DNA of 64,000 nt from VBAS01 sp963773465 (GTDB lineage Bacteria; Bacteroidota; Bacteroidia; Chitinophagales; Chitinophagaceae), in NCBI GenBank assembly GCA_963773465.1, contig CAVZBF010000002.1:868001-932000 (forward strand), given 5' to 3'. This document shows, piece by piece, positions 30,976 through 39,330 of the stretch. The position numbers were made by a program, and so were the translations under genes. How positions within the stretch are numbered: the stretch's first letter is position 1; each line of letters opens with the position of its first letter. Below the pieces are notes generated by a model that saw nothing but the letters and a program-made list of their open reading frames with translations, ran no database searches and had not been told where the DNA came from.

Positions 30976-32030
30976 ATGAAAAGGATCTTATATCAACCTT
31001 TTTTTATAAAATTATTTAATTGGGAATATTGGCCCTTTCATGTAGTTTATGGTCCGCTTTATCCTCTATTGGTTCTTCCTTTGTTTAAAAGCAAGGTCAT
31101 TTTTCTTTTTTAATACTTCAAATCCTTCAATTAAAAATGGCGGTTTCCTGATGGAGTCAAAAAAGGAAATTTATGACCTGATCCCGCTTGAGTATTATCC
31201 TTCCACTCTATATTTTGGAAGCTCAACCTCTCCGCAAAATATTATTGCACTGGATCAGGCATCGAAAATTAAAATTTCCTTTGGTCGGTAAACCGGATAT
31301 TGGGATGAAAGGAATGATGGTAAAAAAACTGGAGAATGAGGATGACGTAGTGGCTTATGCAACAAATTCAAAAGTTGATTTCCTGATACAGGAATTTGTT
31401 CCTTATCAAAATGAAGTTGGAATATTTTATTATCGTTACCCAAATGAAGCAAAAGGCCAATATCAGGAATTGTAAAAAAAGAATTTCTTTCAGTAAGGGA
31501 GATGGGTTTCAGCACAGTTGAACAATTGATCTTGAAAAATAAAAGAGCTGTTTTGCAATTGCCGGTATTAAGAAAAACTGAGAAGGATAAAATTAATATC
31601 GTTTTAAAGAATGATGAAGAATTGATATTGTTCCTTATGGCAATCATGTACGTGGTGCAAAATTTTTGGATGACAGCCGGAACTTATCGATGACGAATTG
31701 ACAACTACAATAGACTCAATATGCAAAAAAGTAAACGGGTTTTATTTTGGAAGATTGGATATTCGTTACAATACATGGGAAGAATTGAAGCAGGGAAAAA
31801 ACTTTTCCATTATTGAATTGAACGGTTCAGGCAGTGAGCCAACACATATTTATGATCCAAACCACTCCATCTTTTGGGCATGGAAAGAAATTATCAGGCA
31901 TTGGAATATTTTATACCGGATCAGCAGATTAAACCATCAATTACAAAGAGCACCTTATATGACAATCCGAATGGGTCTTGATATGTTCAAACAGAACAGC
32001 GAGTATATAAAATTGCTAAACAGTAACTAA
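30976..32030 (+). pseudogene. ATP-grasp-like protein, frameshifted
   Basis: Starting near 30976 (MKRILYQPFFIKLFNWEYWP), the joined frames contain FPLVGKPDIGMKGMMVKKLE (nucleotide-binding lysine and glycine loop of ATP-grasp folds), YQNEVGIFYYRYPNEAKG, and RLDIRYNTWEELKQGKNFSI followed by ELNGSGSEPTHIYDPNHS, which has the metal-binding E-x-N motif. At least four indels. About 350 aa. It probably makes an amide or peptide-like bond; the substrate is unknown. It converges on the sigma-54 regulator gene with no spacing. Confidence 0.6.
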
Positions 32031-34795
32031 TTATTTTTCTCTTTTTATCCCCAGCTTTTTCATTCTTGCTTCCAGAGTAGTTGCATTAAATCCCAAAATT
32101 TTTGCAGCTCCTTTTTCACCACTTACTTTCCAGCCTGTTTTATTTAGTGTTTCAATGATATGATCTTTTTCAACATCTTCAAGTTTTGAGGCACCAGGTT
32201 TTCCGTTTGAAGAAATTTTTTCCGAAGGTATCCAATCGCCATATTCCAATGTTCCATCAAGACTTAAGATCATTGCTCTTTCAATAATATTTTCCAGTTC
32301 ACGAATATTTCCCGGCCAGTCATAAGCCATCAACGCATCCATTACTTTCGTGGGAATATTCTTTATTTTTCTACCGATCTTTCCTTCATGTTTTTGACAA
32401 AAATGTTTTACCAGTAAAGGAATATCTTCTTTTCTATCACGAAGCGGCGGACAAATGATTGGAAACACATTTAGACGGTAATACAGATCTTCACGGAATT
32501 CTTTTTTTTCAATGGCCTGTTGAAGGTTACGGTTGGTAGCTGCAATCACTCTCGTATTTACCTTCATCGTTTTAGGATTGCCCAATCTTTCAAATTCTCC
32601 TTCCTGCAATACCCGAAACAATTTTGCCTGCAATTCAACGGGCAATTCACCAATCTCATCAAAAAAATTGTGCCTCCATCTGCCAATTCAAAGCGTCCGA
32701 TCTTTCTATCCATAGCTCCTGTAAATGCACCTTTTTCATGACCAAACAATTCACTTTCGATAAGATTAGCCGGCAATGTGGCGCAGTTAACTTTTACCAA
32801 AGGTCTTTTGCTCCGGTTACTGATATTATGAATGGCTCTTGCAATCAATTCTTTACCGGTACCTGATTCTCCTAATATTAATACAGTAGCATCAGTAGAT
32901 GCGACCTGTTCAATTTGTCTTAATATTTTTTGAAAATTTTACTCTTACTAATGATCTCTTCAAAATTGTAAGTGAGTTTTATTTCTTCCTGCAAATATTG
33001 ATTTTGTGCTTTCAGTCTTGCTTGTTCCTGTTCCATCAATACTTTATCAGTAATATCAATAAACATAGTCCGGGTAAATTGCCCACCTGGATCAGGGTTT
33101 GACCACCATTGTATCCAGATCGGTTTGCCATTGTCTTTTCGTCGTAGTTCAGACAACACCACTGGTATCTGTGCCCCGTCCAACTGATTCAAATGCTTCT
33201 TTCACTCGTTTTTGCGCATCCGGCGTATCAGGAACAAATGATTTTCCATAAGTATAAGGAACTTCTTCTGGCTTTACTCCAAGTATTCTTAATGCAGCCC
33301 GGTTTGCTTTAATAAATTTTGAATCGAGTCCTTCATGAACATAAGCGATCGGCGCTTCTTCAAACAGATCACGATAACGTTCCTCACTTTCTTTCAACTG
33401 AATTTGTAGTTTAATGTTTGCATTGTCTAATGTTTCTTTTAATTTTTCCTCTGCTTTTATCCTTTCGATTTCTGCACCGGCCCTTGCAGCAAAAATTTTG
33501 AGAATGGAAGTTTGATTCTGGCTTTCGGTCATTGGCTTATCATCAAATGCAGCAATATGACCAATTATTTCACCCGTGGAAGGGCTATAAATAGGAACAG
33601 CAACATAAGATTGAATCCCTTTTCCTTAGGGAAAATTTTTTCCAGTTCATTTGCACAGAAATAATCTTTCCCTGCCATTACAATTTCACAGGGTGTTCCT
33701 TTCAAATCATATTCGACATTTTCGAGAGGTATGGCATGTTCTACATAGGCGATAGTCCTTAACCTGGTTTTTTCCTCATTAGCACATTCTGTAACCAAAT
33801 GAATATTTTACTCTAAGAGTAAGCGTGATGAATTTTGCCAGCTCTTTAAAATAATCATGTCCAACATGTCCTGATGTAGCTTCAGAAACCGATAATAACA
33901 ATTCTTCTTCCAATTTCCGTTTACGGATATCTCTTACTACGCTGCATGAAAATTCCATTCCATCAAAATCGATATAGTTATTGGTTATCTCAACATCATA
34001 GATCTGGCCATTCTTATGCTTGTGTTTCGATTCGAGAGTTACTTTCTTTTGCTTCTTTACCAATTCCCAATGACGGGGCCAATCCTCCACTACTTCAGTC
34101 GGGTTCAGGTCAAAGACAGTCATATTTAATAACTCATCTCTTGTATAGCCTGATGTTTTGGATGATGAATCATTTATACGAATGATCTTCCCTTTGTCAT
34201 TTATCCAGTAAATATCCTCATGGAGATTTTGCAGCGTGAATTGGTATAATTCTATTTCATTTAGTTTTCGTTGAAGCTCCGAATTTTTTATCTCCAATTC
34301 ACTCTCCGTTTTGATGCGCAATAATTCAGCACCTATACGTGATGCAAATATTTTTAGAACTGCTGTCTGATTTTTGTCTTCACCAACAGGAGTAGTATTG
34401 GTTACAGCAATATGTCCCAGGATTTCGCCATTCACCGGGCTAATGATTGGCGCACCCACATATGCCTCAATTCCTTTAGCGGCAGGAAAAAGATCCTGTG
34501 CCCCTCTCGGTAAAAAATAGGGCTGCCCGGTCATCATCATACTACAGCCCGAATCATTTGTATTGTATTCGATATTATCCAGTATTTTTTCCCCTTTCAC
34601 AAAGGCAACCGTGCGAAGCCTGCTTTTATCTTCATTGGCACATTCTGCTACGAAACAATATTCCATGCCTAAAATCTCAGCAACTTTAGTAGTCAGTTCG
34701 ATAAGAAAATCCTTGCCTGTAAGTCCATAAGTAGATTCGGAGACTTTACGAAGCAATTCTTCTGCAAAATCCTTATTTGAAATCGCATTTGTCAT
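32031..34795 (-). pseudogene. sigma-54-dependent activator with duplicated GAF-PAS sensor, frameshifted
   Basis: About 921 codons. In order: GAF (residues 20-175), PAS (200-310), second GAF, second PAS, AAA+ domain with Walker A GESGTGKE, GAFTGA loop in HEKGAFTGAMDRK, and a Fis-type HTH (GAAKILGFNATTLEARMKKL). The GAFTGA loop shows it can contact sigma-54. The two GAF domains share ECAN-ED/EK-RLRT segments and arose by duplication. Breaks occur near 33790, 33550, 33180, 32940, 32850 and 32660. No response-regulator receiver is present, so ligands are probably sensed directly. Confidence 0.8.
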
Positions 34796-35041
34796 TGATA
34801 ATAAGCTTGTAAAACCAATCAGGCTAAGTTACGCAAATGATCATAAAAGCGTTGTGGGATGCCTGGATGACTGTCATTGCTGCGACAATAGATATTATTT
34901 TTATTGGCGAGATTTTCAATCCATTGATTAAAGGCTGTTGAAGAAATCCTCAAAAAAATAATCACTCACTAAAATACTCACCTTTCAGTTGGATATCCAT
35001 AGACTTTCCGGAATATTTCAGAAGAATCTGAAAAATATTAT

Positions 35042-36204
35042 TTAAGAAACTTTTGCATAGTGCTGCGTCTGCCGAAGATTACTATGCCCAAGCATCTTAC
35101 TAACCGACTCAATTGGTATTCCATTTGAAAGAGTAACCGTGGTTGCAAACGTATGCCGTGCAAGATGCATATGTAAAGTTTTACTCACACCTGCACGTTT
35201 TCCGATAAATTTCAAACCTTGATTCATTTTTTGATTTGAAGAAACATACCACTTAAAATCTCTTATGTCATCTGTTGATGAATATTTCTGTAAAATCCTT
35301 ACTGCAGCTGGTAACAATGGAATTATACTTTGCTCGCCAGTTATTTGACGATGCTTTCTTATCAACCAGGTCCCATCAGTATCCTGTGATAAATGTTCAC
35401 TTTTGAATCCTTTGATATCAACATAAGCCAGACCGGTGAAGCAGGCGAAAAGAAAAATATCCTTCTTCCTTTCAAGATCGGGATCGTTCGTGTTTAATTC
35501 CATTATCAAATCAATTTCTTCCTGGCTGAGGTATTGTACAATGACCGGTCTTGATTTTATCCGTAGATCCCGAAAAGGATTGTCTTTAATAACGCCACTA
35601 CGTAATGCAGGCTGTAAAATAGTCTTCACAAATTCAATATAACGTCGAGCGACATTATGGGATACATTTTTTTCGGCTCTAAGAAAGTGAAAGTAGTCTT
35701 CTAAGAATTTTAAATTAATTTTTTTAAGTGTGTAGTTTTTTACAGTGTGATGTTTTAATAAGAATTCCTGAACATACTGAAGACTTCTTCTATATTTATA
35801 ATAAGTAGCTTTTGAATTTCAACGCCAACTCTATTAGAGATCTGCTGATTCCTCTTTTCAAGGTAATCAAGTAGCAATTCAGGTTCTTCTTCTTTACCCT
35901 TTATTTTATCAACAAATTCATCAATTGAAAATTCTTCATCCGAAAAACGCAAGGCATCGAATACATCATTCGCTTTACGCCGTATGTGATCAAGATTTTT
36001 GTTTACTGTTGCCGCTGCTTTACCAATATTATGGAGTCTTCCCTGTTGAGAGTTCCATGAATCCTTTGAGCAAGACAATCCGGTAAAAATGTCTTTCCTG
36101 CGGTTGCGATAAATAATGCGTAAAACAATGGGATGTTTTCCATTTTCATTTGTGTGAGTTGCCCTGCAGATGAAGCTGAATCTGATGTCAAGTAGTGCCA
36201 GCAT
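35042..36204 (-). CDS. tyrosine site-specific recombinase (Bacteroidota integrase), one frameshift
   Basis: About 388 aa. Residues 1-60 are an arm-DNA-binding domain, the middle is a SAM-like core-binding domain (NYTLKKINLKFLEDYFHFL), then the catalytic domain with HLARHTFAT (H-x-x-R), LGHSNLRQTQHYAKV (His and nucleophilic Tyr). The first catalytic Arg is replaced in FTGLAYVDIKGF, as known for IntDOT-type integrases. A frameshift near 35770 breaks it. It ends just after the tyrosine. It lies 238 bp beyond the 3' end of ssrA, a classical integrase target. Confidence 0.85.
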
Positions 36205-36380
36205 AACTGTAAATTTTAAAGGTTATAAAATTGACAGGCTGGCGCAACATTTTCGGTCGCTAATCACCGCAAAACACCGCATTCCTGGACATTGCGAAAA
36301 ATGAACGGGTGTGGAAGTAAAATGTCTCTGAAAATACACCGGGATTTTGTTGTGATTTACGGAGACATGCAATTTTGAAA

Positions 36381-36425
36381 AAATAAAAGCGACTGCAATT
36401 CAGTGCTTTGCAGCCGCGTGCTTTT
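36381..36425 (-). terminator. terminator of ssrA
   Basis: On the minus strand GCGGCTGCAA pairs with TTGCAGTCGC (one G-U pair) and is followed by a T-rich run. It begins about 17 nt past the tmRNA 3' end. Confidence 0.8.
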
Positions 36426-36441
36426 TTTTGCATTCAAACAA

Positions 36442-36812
36442 GGTGGAGGTGACCGGATTCGAACCGGTGTCCAAACATATTCTCCAAAAGCTTTCTACAT
36501 GCTTATTCTGTTTTGTTTTTTTCGGGAAGCAACTGGAAACAAACAACCGATTACTTCCTTAGCTGCATAGTCTTAAGCAACAGTCACAGCCTTCTGTTGC
36601 AGCATCTTGTTTTGTTTTGAGTCGGCGGCGGGGCATGGAAACAAGCGAACCGGCCCGGCGGCCCTAATGACTACCTAATCACTGATTAAGCGGCCATGGC
36701 ATACTGAGTATTGCCATTTGAGTTTTTGTGTATTCAGATTAGCCTGCTAATTACACAACGCAGAACATGCTTACACTTTCAAAGATCTATGCTGTCAAAA
36801 CCATACACCCCC
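36442..36812 (-). ncRNA. ssrA: tmRNA (ssrA)
   Basis: The 5' end GGGGGTG pairs with CACCTCC near the 3' end (one G-U pair) to make the tRNA-like acceptor stem. The T arm GGTTCGAATCC and helix P2 (TCTTTGAAAG with CTTTTGGAGA) are present. The tag frame at 36715-36686 reads GNTQYAMAA then TAA, typical of Bacteroidota tags. The terminal CCA is not fully encoded (ACCT). tmRNA rescues stalled ribosomes and tags the products for proteolysis. Six partial copies of its 5' end lie upstream, in an array that leaves only 6 nt between the last nuclease ORF and the tmRNA start. Confidence 0.96.
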
Positions 36813-36818
36813 AATAAC

Positions 36819-37103
36819 TTATTTATACTTATCAACTAACTTGCTAACAATTTCTTTATATTTTTTTAAATCGTGTATATATTTTTTACTCTTCATTTTT
36901 TTTATGTGCAATTCAATTTGTCTAGCTTGATTATAACTCAGGCTATCTATTGAAAAAAACAATTCCCAATCGTTTGCTTTACTTGTATATCCATCTATAA
37001 ATTTTTTACTCATGTGCTCCTCTACCCTTATTTCTAAATTTAAACAACTGCCTGTATAAAATCTGTCAAGCTTAGGTGAATATAGAATATAAACTATGGC
37101 CAT
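36819..37103 (-). CDS. GIY-YIG nuclease, array copy 1 (next to ssrA)
   Basis: 94 aa single-domain GIY-YIG endonuclease: VYILYSPKLDRFYTGSC corresponds to the GIY and YIG strands, R26 in the EIRVEEHM helix is the usual catalytic arginine, and the glutamate in QIELHIKKMKSKK is the metal ligand. Small proteins of this type are often misnamed excinuclease subunit C. The stop codon lies 6 nt before the tmRNA 5' end. Variant IHDLKK near the C terminus. Probably a nicking or homing-type enzyme rather than DNA repair. Confidence 0.85.
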   Translation of the reverse strand: MAIVYILYSPKLDRFYTGSCLNLEIRVEEHMSKKFIDGYTSKANDWELFFSIDSLSYNQARQIELHIKKMKSKKYIHDLKKYKEIVSKLVDKYK

Positions 37104-37194
37104 AAATTATATTTCAAATTTACGAACATGCTTACTCCCGATAGCTATCGGGATTCAAAGATCTATGCTGTCAAAACCATACACCCCCAATAAC

Positions 37195-37479
37195 TTATTT
37201 ATACTTATCAACTAACTTGCTAACAATTTCTTTATATTTTTTTAAATCGTGTATATATTTTTTACTCTTCATTTTTTTTATGTGCAATTCAATTTGTCTA
37301 GCTTGATTATAACTCAGGCTATCTATTGAAAAAAACAATTCCCAATCGTTTGCTTTACTTGTATATCCATCTATAAATTTTTTACTCATGTGCTCCTCTA
37401 CCCTTATTTCTAAATTTAAACAACTGCCTGTATAAAATCTGTCAAGCTTAGGTGAATATAGAATATAAACTATGGCCAT
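37195..37479 (-). CDS. GIY-YIG nuclease, array copy 2
   Basis: 94 aa, identical in protein sequence to copy 1, including IHDLKK. The catalytic residues are all present. It is preceded by ssrA-like leader 37500-37564 and followed by ssrA-like piece 37124-37188. Identity with copy 1 suggests the most recent duplication event. Confidence 0.85.
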   Translation of the reverse strand: MAIVYILYSPKLDRFYTGSCLNLEIRVEEHMSKKFIDGYTSKANDWELFFSIDSLSYNQARQIELHIKKMKSKKYIHDLKKYKEIVSKLVDKYK

Positions 37480-37570
37480 AAATTATATTTCAAATTTACG
37501 AACATGCTTACTCCCGATAGCTATCGGGATTCAAAGATCTATGCTGTCAAAACCATACACCCCCAATAAC

Positions 37571-37855
37571 TTATTTATACTTATCAACTAACTTGCTAAC
37601 AATTTCTTTATATTTTTTTAAATCGTATATATATTTTTTACTCTTCATTTTTTTTATGTGCAATTCAATTTGTCTAACTTGATTATAACTCAGGCTATCT
37701 ATTGAAAAAAACAATTCCCAATCGTTTGCTTTACTTGTATATCCATCTATAAATTTTTTACTCATGTGCTCCTCTAGCCTTATTTCTAAATTTAAACAAC
37801 TGCCTGTATAAAATCTGTCAAGCTTAGGTGAATATAGAATATAAACTATGGCCAT
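37571..37855 (-). CDS. GIY-YIG nuclease, array copy 3
   Basis: 94 aa with three differences from copy 1: LEIRLEEHM (V to L), YNQVRQ (A to V) and IYDLKK (H to Y). The first two are unique to this copy. Active-site residues are unchanged, so it should be functional. Confidence 0.85.
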   Translation of the reverse strand: MAIVYILYSPKLDRFYTGSCLNLEIRLEEHMSKKFIDGYTSKANDWELFFSIDSLSYNQVRQIELHIKKMKSKKYIYDLKKYKEIVSKLVDKYK

Positions 37856-37946
37856 AAATTATATTTCAAATTTACGAACATGCTTACTCCCGATAGCTAT
37901 CGGGATTCAAAGATCTATGCTGTCAAAACCATACACCCCCAATAAC

Positions 37947-38231
37947 TTATTTATACTTATCAACTAACTTACTAACAATTTCTTTATATTTTTTTAAATC
38001 GTATATATATTTTTTACTCTTCATTTTTTTTATGTGCAATTCAATTTGTCTAGCTTGATTATAACTCAGGCTATCTATTGAAAAAAACAATTCCCAATCG
38101 TTTGCTTTACTTGTATATCCATCTATAAATTTTTTACTCATGTGCTCCTCTACCCTTATTTCTAAATTTAAACAACTGCCTGTATAAAATCTGTCAAGCT
38201 TAGGTGAATATAGAATATAAACTATGGCCAT
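37947..38231 (-). CDS. GIY-YIG nuclease, array copy 4
   Basis: 94 aa. Same as copy 1 except IYDLKK, as in copies 3, 5 and 6. It shares the silent change ACTTACTAAC (instead of ACTTGCTAAC) with copies 5 and 6. Intact frame and motifs. Confidence 0.85.
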   Translation of the reverse strand: MAIVYILYSPKLDRFYTGSCLNLEIRVEEHMSKKFIDGYTSKANDWELFFSIDSLSYNQARQIELHIKKMKSKKYIYDLKKYKEIVSKLVDKYK

Positions 38232-38323
38232 AAATTATATTTCAAATTTACGAACATGCTTACTCCCCGATAGCTATCGGGATTCAAAGATCTATGCTGT
38301 CAAAACCATACACCCCCAATAAC

Positions 38324-38608
38324 TTATTTATACTTATCAACTAACTTACTAACAATTTCTTTATATTTTTTTAAATCGTATATATATTTTTTACTCTTCA
38401 TTTTTTTTATGTGCAATTCAATTTGTCTAGCTTGATTATAACTCAGGCTATCTATTGAAAAAAACAATTCCCAATCGTTTGCTTTACTTGTATATCCATC
38501 TATAAATTTTTTACTCATGTGCTCCTCTACCCTTATTTCTAAATTTAAACAACTGCCTGTATAAAATCTGTCAAGCTTAGGTGAATATAGAATATAAACT
38601 ATGGCCAT
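38324..38608 (-). CDS. GIY-YIG nuclease, array copy 5
   Basis: 94 aa, identical in protein to copy 4. It is preceded by the ssrA-like piece 38629-38693 and followed by the piece 38252-38317, which carries one extra C before the palindrome. Intact frame and motifs. Confidence 0.85.
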   Translation of the reverse strand: MAIVYILYSPKLDRFYTGSCLNLEIRVEEHMSKKFIDGYTSKANDWELFFSIDSLSYNQARQIELHIKKMKSKKYIYDLKKYKEIVSKLVDKYK

Positions 38609-38699
38609 AAATTATATTTCAAATTTACGAACATGCTTACTCCCGATAGCTATCGGGATTCAAAGATCTATGCTGTCAAAACCATACACCCCCAATAAC

Positions 38700-38984
38700 T
38701 TATTTATACTTATCAACTAACTTACTAACAATTTCTTTATATTTTTTTTAAATCGTATATATATTTTTTACTCTTCATTTTTTTTATGTGCAATTCAATT
38801 TGTCTAGCTTGATTATAACTCAGGCTATCTATTGAAAAAAACAATTCCCAATCGTTTGCTTTACTTGTATATCCATCTATAAATTTTTTACTCATGTGCT
38901 CCTCTACCCTTATTTCTAAATTTAAACAACTGCCTGTATAAAATCTGTCAGCTTAGGTGAATATAGAATATAAACTATGGCCAT
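38700..38984 (-). pseudogene. GIY-YIG nuclease, array copy 6 (outermost), frame broken by two compensating indels
   Basis: Same 285-bp length as the others, but on reading it one A is lost in CTGTCAGCTTAGG near 38950 and one T gained in the T8 run near 38745. Between the two the frame is off, which removes almost the whole domain. It has the A variant of copies 4-5. Either the oldest unit has decayed or these are base-calling errors in repeats. Confidence 0.75.
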
Positions 38985-39267
38985 AAATTATATTTCAAAT
39001 TTACGAACATGCTTACTCCCGATAGCTATCGGGATTCAAAGATCTATGCTGTCAAAACCATACACCCCCGGATGAATTAATAAATTAACAATTAATAATT
39101 TTTAAACTAAACGGCATTGCTACTATTAAACTTTACTTGCGTCCGCCCAAGGCGGATCAGGTTTCTGTCCTCTATTCAACAATTAAAAGATCAGTCTGTA
39201 AAAATAATAATCTTTTGCCAGTGATGGCTCTAAACGTTTGCTTAAAGTTCAATGTGTTTTTTATATT

Positions 39268-39302
39268 AAAATAAAAAGAGGCGTTACCCTAAACGCCTCT
39301 TT
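39268..39302 (-). terminator. terminator of the GH3-dxr-rseP operon
   Basis: AGAGGCGTT at 39278-39286 pairs with AACGCCTCT at 39292-39300, followed on the minus strand by TTTTTATTTT. It lies 30 bp after rseP. Between it and the ssrA array (39070-39267) I see only AT-rich DNA and a fragment resembling an intergenic repeat also found at 8067. Confidence 0.85.
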
Positions 39303-39330
39303 GTATACACAATTGAACCGGGTAATAACA

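Larger units (their letters stand above)
36813..39069 (-). repeat. six-unit tandem array of GIY-YIG ORF plus partial ssrA 5' end (376 bp per unit)
   Basis: Units run 36813-37188, 37189-37564, 37565-37940, 37941-38317, 38318-38693 and 38694-39069. Read on the minus strand each has 35 nt of the ssrA 5' end, the perfect palindrome TCCCGATAGCTATCGGGA, 12 more ssrA nt (GTAAGCATGTTC), a 20-nt AT-rich leader, and a 285-bp ORF. The ssrA pieces are at 37124-37188, 37500-37564, 37876-37940, 38252-38317, 38629-38693 and 39005-39069. Unit 4 from ssrA has one extra C. Units are more than 98 percent identical by eye. The upstream end at 39069 stops exactly at the first base of the ssrA copy. Confidence 0.95.

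Noticed and set aside
35042..36441. A complete integrative element bounded by att sites at ssrA
   Set aside because: I could not find a second copy of the ssrA 3' end in the window, and no phage or conjugation genes accompany the integrase.
36819..38984. Excinuclease ABC subunit C (UvrC) genes
   Set aside because: Only the 94-aa GIY-YIG domain is present, without UvrB-binding, HhH or RNase H-like domains.
36813..39069. CRISPR array
   Set aside because: Repeat units are 376 bp, nearly identical over the whole length and coding; there are no short repeats with unique spacers or cas genes.
37124..39069. Additional complete tmRNA genes in the array
   Set aside because: Each copy has only about 47 nt of the 5' end, broken by a palindrome, and no tag frame or 3' tRNA half.
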